Below, piece after piece: positions 7,467 to 13,735 of a DNA stretch of 13,735 nucleotides. The stretch covers positions 1-13,735 of the forward strand of contig JAKEHA010000278.1 of NCBI GenBank assembly GCA_022615275.1, read 5' to 3'. Source of the stretch: Candidatus Latescibacterota bacterium (GTDB lineage Bacteria > Krumholzibacteriota > Krumholzibacteriia > WVZY01 > JAKEHA01). The notes below the pieces were generated by a model. That model was not told where the DNA came from and did no database searches. It saw only the letters and a program-made list of their open reading frames with translations. Within the stretch, counting starts at the first letter, position 1; every line of letters starts with the position of its first letter. A program made the position numbers and the translations under genes.

Positions 7467-10400
7467 ATGCGTTCAGCTAGAATCGTCGCGCTCTTTTTCG
7501 CGCTTGCGCTCACGTCGGGCCGGGCCACGGCCGGCGTCGACCGGCGCACCGTTTCCGACACCAACGGGCGCGTCGTCGTCGAGTTGGCCGACAACGACGA
7601 CACCATCGGCTCACAGCCCGTTACCTTCTTCTGCGCGATTTCCCCGACCGGCACGTACAGCGCTCGCTATCGCGTCGGCCCCGCGGCCGCGCCCGGCCTC
7701 CGCGCCGAGGCCGGTATCGCGATCGACTCGGTGACGGTGTCGCCGCCGTTTCCCATGCGCGGCACGCGCATGATCCGGGTGAGGGTAAACATTCCCGTCG
7801 GCACGCCGATCTCGAACGTCACCATCGATTACACGCCCGCCGCCGAGTTCAACGACGCGGCCCGCGCCGACCCGCTCGTCAAGAGCATGGTGGTCAACCG
7901 CAACGTGTTTCCCATCGCGCCGCGGACCGCACTCAACGACCCGTGGTTCTCACGCGCGCCCATCTGGCTCAAGCTCACGGTGGCCACGCGCGGCATGCAC
8001 GCGGTCAGCGGCGGGGACCTGGCCGCGGAGGGCGTCACACTCGCGACCATCGATCCCGCCACGCTGCGCGTGTTCACGAGCGGCGGGCTCAATCAGGCCC
8101 GTGCGTACAGCGACCCGACGGGGTCGTGGCGCCCGGGGCAGTCCATGCGCGAGATCCCCATTCGCGTCGAAGCCGGGGGCGACGGGACCTTCGATCCCGG
8201 CGACCGCATCTATTTCTACGGCGTCGCCACCCAGGACTGGGCGGACGTCTACGATCCCACCGCGGCCGACACGCTCTACCACGAGCACACGCACGCCAAG
8301 TCGACGGTGTACTTCCTGACGTGGGGGGGTTCCTTGGGCGGGACGCCCGCGCGCATCGGCGATCTCCCCTCCGCGCCCACCGCCGACCCGGACGTGACCA
8401 CCTACCGGCATCGCGAGTATCGCGAGCGTGACCTGGTGGTCGACTACGACTATCGCGGCGACGGGTGGCTGTGGTTGGACCTGTTTCCGCCGAGCACGTC
8501 GCGCACGCGGTTGTCGACCATCGACGTGCGCAACCTGGTGGAGTCGCGGCCGCAGACGTTTCGCACCGTGGCGCTGGCCAAGTACGTGGTACCCACCGCG
8601 CCCACCGGCAGCAACTTCGGTCACCGTGCCGTTTACTTCAACTATCGAAATGGGCTGGAAGTACTGATCGGCGACAAGATCTGGGACGGCAACTCGGGGG
8701 ACAATTTCTACGAATCCGGGCGGCCCGTTCGCATCGACGGCTCCTACCTCGTGGAGGGGAGCAACGAATTTCGCCTGCAGATGCCGGGCAACCTGAACCC
8801 CGAGGACCGCATGTTGTTCGCGTGGTTCTCGGTGTGGTACCAGCGGCGCATCCGCGCGGTCGGCAACGCCGCGGGCTTTTCGTCTCCCGACACCACCGGC
8901 GCCGTCAATTTTCGCGCCGACGGTTTCGGCGGGACGGACGCGATCCACGTCTTCGACGTGACCGACGCCTGGAATCCGGTGCGCGTGACCGGGTTCGAGG
9001 AGACGGCGGTCACGGGCGGACGGCGCGTGCGCTTCTCGTCCGCGCACGCGGGCATAGGGCGCCACTTCTGGGTGGCGACGACGGGCGGCATGCTCGAGCC
9101 GGGCATCGCGCGCTTCACGCCCATCGACCTGCGCGCGGCGACCAGCGCGCCCCACCTCCTGATCGTCACCCACCGCGATCTGCGCGCCGCCGCGGACCGC
9201 TTGCGCAGCTACCGCGCGGCCGGGCGCGTCCCGCTGGTGAACAACCCCGTGGTCGATATCGTGACCACGGATCACATCTTCGACAACTTCTCGCAGGGGA
9301 TGCCCGACCCCATGGCGCTGCGCAACTACATCAAGTTCTTGTACGACAATTACCCCGACGCCAACGGCAACCCCAAGCTCGCGTACGTGTGCCTCCTCGG
9401 CGACGCCAGTACCGATTTCCGCAACAACGTCAGCGCGCAGCCCGACTACGTGCCGTCGAACTTGTACTTTACGCGGCTGGCGCCCTTCACCTTCGTTACC
9501 GACGAGTGGTTCGGGCACATGGACCCGGAAGACCAGGTGCCGGGGGCAGACGTGCTCGACGTCGCGATCGGGCGGCTGCCGGGAACCACGGCGGCGGAGG
9601 CCGAATTTCTGGTCGAGCGCGTGATCGACTACGAAACCGCCTCGCCCCTCGAGGACTGGCGCCAGGAGGTCATTTTCGTGGCCGACGACGAAATCTCGTC
9701 GTTCGAGGGCGTGTGCGAGACGTCGTGGACCGTCCAGTCGGAGCTGCTCACCTTCACCCACGGGCCCGACTTCATGAACGTCACGAAGATCTACCTGACC
9801 GAGTACCCCGAGATCGCGGGTGTGAAACCGACGTCGCGCTTCGACTTCCTCGACGAGTGGAACGAGGGCGCGCTCTTGATCAACTTCATCGGTCACGGAA
9901 GCTCGCAGCAGATGGCCGACGAGCAGGTGTTCCTGGGGACGGACGTGAGCCAGCTCTCCAACGGGCTCAAGCTGCCGATGATGATGGCGTTCAGCTGCAC
10001 CATCGGCGATTTCGCGAACCCGGCCGGCAAGAGCCTGTCCGAGGACCTCATGCTGCACGAGGCGGGTGGTATCATCGCGGCCCTGACCGCGTCGCGCGAG
10101 TCGTATCCCGGGCCCAACGGTGTTCTCAACCAGTCCGTGTACGACATCTTGCTGCCCCGGCACCTGGACCAGGGTGTCCTCCCGCTCGGAGTAGGACTGA
10201 TGCAGGCCAAGGCGGAGTCGCAGGCGCGGCAGTTCTTGAGCCCGAACTCGTCCGAAAATTCGTGGAAGTACAACCTGCTGGGGGATCCGGCCGCGACCCT
10301 GCGCATTCCACGGCGCGAGATTCGCTTCCTGACCGCCGGCAGCGACACCCTGGCGGCCGGCACGCGTTCGTCGCTGCGCGGTGTCGTCTACCAAGACGGC

Positions 10401-11357
10401 GCCCCCGATCCGACCTTCACGGGAACAGTCGAGGTGCAAGTCCGCGAGCCGGACGCGCGGCGCGTCTACGAGACGCGCTGCACGTCGCCTCGCTTCATGA
10501 ATTATCACATCCCGGGCGGCGTCATGTACGACGGCACCGCCGACGTGACCAACGGCGAGTTCGAGGTGAGCTTCCGGGTTCCGCGCTACGCGGCCACGGG
10601 GACGCTGGCGGCCGCGAGCGCGTACGCGCACCAGGGCGGCGACGACGCCGGGGCCACCATCGACAGCGTACTGGTCGTGGTGTCGCCGTCTCTCGCCGAC
10701 ACGCTGGCGCTCGAGCCGATCGACGGCGCGCCGCGCGTCAACCTGGGCTTCAAGAGCGGTCTCACGATGGTCAAGCCGGGCGATACCGTGCGCGCGCTGG
10801 TGCGCGATCAGGACGGCATCAACATTCTCGCGACCACCAACGAGGGCAAGCAAGCGATCTTGATCGACAAGCTTCCGCTCCCGATCGACGTCAACGAGTT
10901 CTTCACCTTCGACCACGGCGGGATCGACACCTCGGGGGCGCTTCTGTTCCCGCTCCCCGATCTCGCCCCGGGATCGCACCGGCTGGTGTACAAGGTGAGC
11001 GACAGCTTCGGGTCGACCACCCTCGACACGCTGACCTTCGACGTGACGGACGTCCAGGACTACTACGCCGAGGCGGTTTTGAACTATCCGAACCCGTTCG
11101 CGACCTCGACCCAATTGCTGTTCCGGATCTCGAACCGGGCCTCGATCCAGCTCGAGATCTATACCGTGTCAGGCAAGCGGGTTCGGACCATCGACGACGT
11201 CCGCGACGGCGGGGAGGCCTGGATCGAATGGGACGGCCGTGACGCCGGCGGCGGCGACCTCGCCAACGGCACCTACCTCTATGTCGCGACGGTCGACTTC
11301 GTCGGGCTGGAGCGCGCCCCGGTGGTCCTGCGCGGCAAGATGTCCAAGATACGGTAG
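7467..11357 (+). CDS. porU: PorU-like C25-family (gingipain-type) secreted cysteine peptidase, probable type IX secretion sortase
   Basis: The product has 1296 residues. PorU is the surface sortase that removes the C-terminal signal of T9SS cargo and links it to the cell surface. A signal peptide (MRSARIVALFFALALTSG, cleavage near A-T-A|G) leads into ~540 beta-rich residues. The C25 domain runs from about 563 (LLIVTHRDL) to 942 (NLLGDPAATLRI). The catalytic pair appears to be H810 in FIGHGSS and C844 in MAFSCTIGDF, 34 residues apart, much as in gingipains. After more beta-sandwich sequence, a FlgD-Ig/T9SS-type C-terminal domain (about 1200-1296) shows NYPNPF, 'IYTVSGKRVR' and 'ANGTYLY'. A TTG at 7413 with GAGGAG just upstream would add 18 residues; ATG 7467 places the signal peptide correctly. 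A PorV-family gene follows, as in Porphyromonas gingivalis. A secreted C25 protease that is cargo rather than sortase is the main alternative. Confidence 0.8.
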   Translation: MRSARIVALFFALALTSGRATAGVDRRTVSDTNGRVVVELADNDDTIGSQPVTFFCAISPTGTYSARYRVGPAAAPGLRAEAGIAIDSVTVSPPFPMRGTRMIRVRVNIPVGTPISNVTIDYTPAAEFNDAARADPLVKSMVVNRNVFPIAPRTALNDPWFSRAPIWLKLTVATRGMHAVSGGDLAAEGVTLATIDPATLRVFTSGGLNQARAYSDPTGSWRPGQSMREIPIRVEAGGDGTFDPGDRIYFYGVATQDWADVYDPTAADTLYHEHTHAKSTVYFLTWGGSLGGTPARIGDLPSAPTADPDVTTYRHREYRERDLVVDYDYRGDGWLWLDLFPPSTSRTRLSTIDVRNLVESRPQTFRTVALAKYVVPTAPTGSNFGHRAVYFNYRNGLEVLIGDKIWDGNSGDNFYESGRPVRIDGSYLVEGSNEFRLQMPGNLNPEDRMLFAWFSVWYQRRIRAVGNAAGFSSPDTTGAVNFRADGFGGTDAIHVFDVTDAWNPVRVTGFEETAVTGGRRVRFSSAHAGIGRHFWVATTGGMLEPGIARFTPIDLRAATSAPHLLIVTHRDLRAAADRLRSYRAAGRVPLVNNPVVDIVTTDHIFDNFSQGMPDPMALRNYIKFLYDNYPDANGNPKLAYVCLLGDASTDFRNNVSAQPDYVPSNLYFTRLAPFTFVTDEWFGHMDPEDQVPGADVLDVAIGRLPGTTAAEAEFLVERVIDYETASPLEDWRQEVIFVADDEISSFEGVCETSWTVQSELLTFTHGPDFMNVTKIYLTEYPEIAGVKPTSRFDFLDEWNEGALLINFIGHGSSQQMADEQVFLGTDVSQLSNGLKLPMMMAFSCTIGDFANPAGKSLSEDLMLHEAGGIIAALTASRESYPGPNGVLNQSVYDILLPRHLDQGVLPLGVGLMQAKAESQARQFLSPNSSENSWKYNLLGDPAATLRIPRREIRFLTAGSDTLAAGTRSSLRGVVYQDGAPDPTFTGTVEVQVREPDARRVYETRCTSPRFMNYHIPGGVMYDGTADVTNGEFEVSFRVPRYAATGTLAAASAYAHQGGDDAGATIDSVLVVVSPSLADTLALEPIDGAPRVNLGFKSGLTMVKPGDTVRALVRDQDGINILATTNEGKQAILIDKLPLPIDVNEFFTFDHGGIDTSGALLFPLPDLAPGSHRLVYKVSDSFGSTTLDTLTFDVTDVQDYYAEAVLNYPNPFATSTQLLFRISNRASIQLEIYTVSGKRVRTIDDVRDGGEAWIEWDGRDAGGGDLANGTYLYVATVDFVGLERAPVVLRGKMSKIR

Positions 11358-11366
11358 CTGTGCGCC

Positions 11367-11396
11367 TTGACCCGGAACCCCTGATAGCGTTAATAT
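11367..11396 (+). promoter_or_regulatory. sigma70-like promoter for the PorV-family gene
   Basis: TTGACC (11367-11372) and TAATAT (11391-11396) are separated by 18 nt. The site lies in the 62-nt gap after the peptidase stop and is conspicuously A+T-rich for this genome. A start near 11403 would give a short leader with the ribosome site immediately downstream. The architecture matches the 7151 promoter. It suggests the barrel gene can be expressed apart from, and probably more strongly than, the peptidase. Confidence 0.6.
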
Positions 11397-11408
11397 TCTT
11401 AGCCCTTT

Positions 11409-11414
11409 AGGAGG
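11409..11414 (+). promoter_or_regulatory. strong ribosome binding site
   Basis: This is a perfect AGGAGG, 5 nt before ATG 11420 and 8 nt before a second ATG at 11423. Either codon could be used and the proteins differ by one Met. It is the best ribosome site in the window, fitting an abundant outer-membrane protein. Confidence 0.7.
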
Positions 11415-11419
11415 ATTTC

Positions 11420-12412
11420 ATGATGCGTAGACGGTTACTGGGTGGCGCGTTGCTGGTGGCGGCGTTGGCGGCCCACGAGAGTGCATTTGCTGTGGGTGAA
11501 GCAGGCGTCCCGTCGCTTACCATCCCCCCCGGCGCCCGTCCCAACGGGATGGGCGAGGCCTTCGTCGCGGTGTCCGACGACGCCACCGCCCAGTGGTGGA
11601 ACGTGGGCGGGCTCGCGTTCAATCACCAACGGAACCTGGCCTTCATGCACAGCCAACTGGTCCCCGACCTGGCCTCCGACGTGTACTACGAATTCCTGGG
11701 CTACTCCCAGCCCGCCGGCGACATCGGCACCTGGGCCATCAGCTTGATCTATCTCACGTACGGGGAGAGTGTGGCCACCGACCCCTCCGGCACCCCACTC
11801 GGCACCTTCACCAGCTGGGAAGGGACGCTCAACGCGTCGTTCGCGATGAACCTGTCGGACAACGTCGGCGCCGGAATCTCCATGAAGTTCATTCGCGTCG
11901 ACTACGCGCCCGACGAATTCACGCAAGACAACGCCGAGGGCTCCGGGACCAGCTTCGCGGTCGACGTCGGGACCCTCTGGAAGATGCCCAAGCAGCGTCT
12001 CAACATCGGCTTCGCCGTGACCAACATGGGCCCGAACATCGCGTTCATCGACCGCGAGCAGAGCGACCCGCTCCCGATCACGGCCCGCCTGGGTACGGCG
12101 TGGACCGCGGTCAGCGACGACATCAGCAACCTGCTGCTCACCTTCGACGTCGAGCAGAGCTTGGTTTGGCTGATCGACGACGAAGTCGACGAACGCCGCA
12201 GCGAGATCTGGCACGTGGGTACGGAGTATCGCTACGTGAACCTGCTCGCCGGCCGGTTTGGCTACGTGTACGACGACGACGGCGATTTCAACGCGCCCAC
12301 GTACGGACTCGGCTTCATCTATAAGGACAAGCTGTCGCTCGACTACGCGAACGTCCCGCAAGCCGAGACGCTGGAGCGGGTGCATCGCTGGTCGCTGTAC
12401 TTTTCGTTCTAG
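11420..12412 (+). CDS. porV: PorV/PorQ-family outer-membrane beta-barrel protein
   Basis: The product has 330 residues. The signal peptide MMRRRLLGGALLVAALAA ends near A-F-A|V. The mature N-terminus has the family hallmark: 'LTIPPGARPNGMGEAFVAVS' followed by 'DDATAQWWNVGGLA', close to the canonical G(A)R..GMG.A..A..DDA....WNPAGLA of PorV, PorQ and the wider FadL-like UPF0164 group. Strands alternate through to a terminal ...RWSLYFSF, an aromatic C-terminus expected of a barrel. In known T9SS, PorV shuttles cargo from the SprA translocon to PorU in the attachment complex, and PorQ joins PorZ. The length is nearer PorQ than P. gingivalis PorV (about 390), so PorV versus PorQ is not settled; adjacency to the PorU-like gene favours PorV. 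It has its own promoter at 11367 and the best ribosome site in the window. Confidence 0.85.
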   Translation: MMRRRLLGGALLVAALAAHESAFAVGEAGVPSLTIPPGARPNGMGEAFVAVSDDATAQWWNVGGLAFNHQRNLAFMHSQLVPDLASDVYYEFLGYSQPAGDIGTWAISLIYLTYGESVATDPSGTPLGTFTSWEGTLNASFAMNLSDNVGAGISMKFIRVDYAPDEFTQDNAEGSGTSFAVDVGTLWKMPKQRLNIGFAVTNMGPNIAFIDREQSDPLPITARLGTAWTAVSDDISNLLLTFDVEQSLVWLIDDEVDERRSEIWHVGTEYRYVNLLAGRFGYVYDDDGDFNAPTYGLGFIYKDKLSLDYANVPQAETLERVHRWSLYFSF

Positions 12413-12483
12413 GTAAGTCGACCCCCCTGCGTCCCCTGCGAACGGGCACCTCGCCCGCGCGGACGCGCGCGCGATGTGTCACC

Positions 12484-12488
12484 GGAGG
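12484..12488 (+). promoter_or_regulatory. ribosome binding site for the first LPGxG protein
   Basis: GGAGG lies 12 nt before ATG 12501, a rather long spacer. An in-frame ATG at 12474 lies upstream of it and so cannot use it. A third ATG at 12516 would leave too short a basic region in the signal peptide. The rest of the 88-nt gap after the PorV-family gene shows no clear promoter, so read-through from 11367 is likely. Confidence 0.45.
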
Positions 12489-12500
12489 ATTCCGATAAGC

Positions 12501-13388
12501 ATGCGTTCGACTTCGATGGTTCTCGTGCTCGCGCTGTGCGCGGGCGCGTGCGCGGAGTCCGCGCGCGCGGCCCGGCCGGCCGACGCATTTCCGGCGGGAG
12601 TGTCCGTGTACGCGAGCCGCGAGGGCGCGGCGCGCGTCGCGGGAATCGCTTCCGACGAACCCGCTCACTATTTCCAAGGCGACCCCGCGGTCACGCCGGC
12701 CAGCGAAAAGCAGAGCTACTGGCCGGTGTTGTATTCCACGTTGATGCCGGGCGTGGGCGAGTTCACGATGGGCTACAAGGGCCGCGGCATCGCGCTCATG
12801 GCCATCGAAATCGCCGCCTGGACCGGCTACTTCGTCAAGCACGAAGACGGGATGCAAGGCCGCGACGAGTACGAAGCTTTCGCCGACCTTTATTGGACCC
12901 AGCGCAAGTTCATCGACGACCACCCCCTGGTGTATCCGCAAACGGGGTGGACCCAGGAGCAGCTCGAGCAGGAAGGGCAGGCGGTCTCGGGGAGCGGCGG
13001 CGAATGGTGGACGGGCTACGTGCCGTGGGTTTCCAAGGAAGAGGACAAGCAGCACTACTACGAGAATATCGGCAAGTACGACTGGTTCGTCTCGGGCTGG
13101 AGCGACTACGACCCCACCCTCACGCCTCCCGTCCCGGTGTCGGAGCTGCGCGAGGAATACGTCGAGATGCGCAACCAGAGCAACGACGACCTCGACGACG
13201 CCAACAAGTTCGTGTGGGTGAGTCTCGCCGCGCGCGTGTTCTCGATCGCGGAGACGGCCATCATCGTGCGCAACCGCCGCGAGAAGGGCGAGCAGGCGAG
13301 CGGCGGGTTCGAGCTGCCGGTGGCGGTGCGGGCGCGGCCGCGCGGCTTCGACGGCGGGGAGTTGGCGCTGGAGGTCCGGTTCAGATGA
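12501..13388 (+). CDS. exported LPGxG-motif (DUF5683-like) protein, first of a tandem paralogous pair
   Basis: The product has 295 residues and unknown function. A signal peptide (MRSTSMVLVLALCAGAC..., cleavage near A-R-A|A) is followed by a low-complexity linker. The core motif VLYSTLMPGVGEF (76-88) leads into a hydrophobic segment (about 95-110) that could span or lie on a membrane. This resembles DUF5683-type proteins, whose hallmark is a 'S.LLPG.GQ.Y.G' loop before a helix. The middle is aromatic and acidic (about 115-220), including YYENIGKYDWF near 186. A second hydrophobic stretch follows (about 234-260), then a basic strand-like tail. The next gene overlaps by one base (TGATG) and encodes a related protein. 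Position beside the porU/porV-like genes hints at an envelope role, which is inference only. The family call rests on motif memory and is moderate. Confidence 0.75.
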   Translation: MRSTSMVLVLALCAGACAESARAARPADAFPAGVSVYASREGAARVAGIASDEPAHYFQGDPAVTPASEKQSYWPVLYSTLMPGVGEFTMGYKGRGIALMAIEIAAWTGYFVKHEDGMQGRDEYEAFADLYWTQRKFIDDHPLVYPQTGWTQEQLEQEGQAVSGSGGEWWTGYVPWVSKEEDKQHYYENIGKYDWFVSGWSDYDPTLTPPVPVSELREEYVEMRNQSNDDLDDANKFVWVSLAARVFSIAETAIIVRNRREKGEQASGGFELPVAVRARPRGFDGGELALEVRFR

Positions 13389-13735
13389 TGCGGACGCTGG
13401 TGCTCGCATGCGCGTGCGCGACGGTTGCGACCGCCGCGCTCGCGGATAGCTTCTCGCTCCGCGACGCGGCCGGCGCCCCGGTCACGATGGGCGTGGAGCC
13501 GTCCCCAACGTGGCACTATCAAGACGGCGACGCAACGACGGGCGAAGCGCTCTCGCAGAGCAAGGCGGTGTTGTATTCGCTCCTGCTCCCGGGCTTGGGG
13601 GACTGGAAGCTCGGCAATCGCAACCGCGCCACGACGTTCTTCGCGGTCGAGGGCGTGATCTGGGCCTCGTTCATCGCGTTCCAGATCCAGGGCGGCGACC
13701 TCGAGGAGGAGTACCAGGAACTCGCGGTGCGCTTC
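13388..13735 (+). CDS. exported LPGxG-motif (DUF5683-like) protein, second of the pair, 3'-partial
   Basis: The frame is open from ATG 13388 to the window edge, with 116 residues visible. The start overlaps the previous stop (TGATG), so translation is probably coupled. A signal peptide (MRTLVLACACATVATAALA|D) is followed by a short linker and VLYSLLLPGLGDW (61-73), then a hydrophobic helix with E and W at the same places as in the upstream protein. The shared pattern is V-L-Y-S-x-L-x-P-G-x-G, then G....R, E...W and E-Y...A, without gaps through the helix. The two genes therefore look like an old tandem duplication that has diverged. Only this N-terminal part can be judged. Function is unknown; the C-terminal half and any further copies lie beyond the window. 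Confidence 0.8.
   Translation, partial: MRTLVLACACATVATAALADSFSLRDAAGAPVTMGVEPSPTWHYQDGDATTGEALSQSKAVLYSLLLPGLGDWKLGNRNRATTFFAVEGVIWASFIAFQIQGGDLEEEYQELAVRF

Noticed and set aside
7950..11114. A 1054-codon minus-strand frame, and a 925-codon plus-strand frame at 8465-11242
   Set aside because: Both are composition-driven shadows of the C25 peptidase gene, rich in Arg and Ala and with no domain signals.
12413..12500. GC-rich inverted repeats (GGGC/GCCC and CGCGCG runs) as a terminator
   Set aside because: The stems are short and there is no following T-run. Alternating CG sequence pairs with itself by chance, so a terminator cannot be supported.
12315..13409. 364-codon minus-strand frame across the first LPGxG gene
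   Set aside because: It has no ribosome site or motif. The plus frame has a signal peptide, a ribosome site and a clear paralog.

Overview
The window is a gene-dense, all-plus-strand stretch of bacterial chromosome, roughly two-thirds G+C by eye. It has no RNA genes, insertion sequences, CRISPR arrays or other signs of recent transfer. A type IX secretion (T9SS) style surface sortase sits beside a PorV/PorQ-family barrel. The window also holds FlgD-like C-terminal domains and 'LPGxG' membrane proteins, and it is very GC-rich. This points to a Gram-negative of the Fibrobacteres-Chlorobi-Bacteroidetes (FCB) neighbourhood, for example an Eisenbacteria-, Krumholzibacteria-, Latescibacteria- or Gemmatimonadota-like lineage, rather than a classical Bacteroidetes. 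The taxonomic guess is inference from gene content only.

Region 1 (1-7154) is a tightly packed probable operon. It begins with the 3' part of a secreted M23 (LytM-type) metallopeptidase with a long beta-rich C-terminal extension. Next comes dnaE, the replicative polymerase alpha subunit, in which all nine PHP-domain metal ligands are intact. A small predicted outer-membrane beta-barrel follows, overlapping the dnaE stop by 4 nt, and then accA, the acetyl-CoA carboxylase carboxyltransferase alpha subunit. The dnaE-accA neighbourhood is also found in Escherichia coli, but here a barrel gene lies between the two.

Region 2 (7151-11357) starts with a sigma70-like promoter that overlaps the accA stop codon. 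It contains a 57-residue zinc-ribbon (Trm112/YcaR-like) gene and then a 1296-residue secreted C25-family cysteine peptidase that resembles PorU, the T9SS sortase.

Region 3 (11358-13735) starts with a second promoter of the same architecture (TTGACC, 18-nt spacer, TAAyAT). It drives a PorV/PorQ-family outer-membrane barrel. After an 88-nt gap come two overlapping paralogous genes for small exported proteins with a V-L-Y-S..L.P-G.G motif. The second runs off the window.

The genes fall mostly under one theme, cell-envelope construction: peptidoglycan hydrolysis, outer-membrane barrels, fatty-acid precursor supply, and attachment of secreted proteins to the surface. The replicative polymerase is embedded among them. 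The most interesting unit is the porU-porV pair followed by the tandem paralogs. I found no wholly unknown system. The two paralogs and the barrel between dnaE and accA are the least characterised parts.
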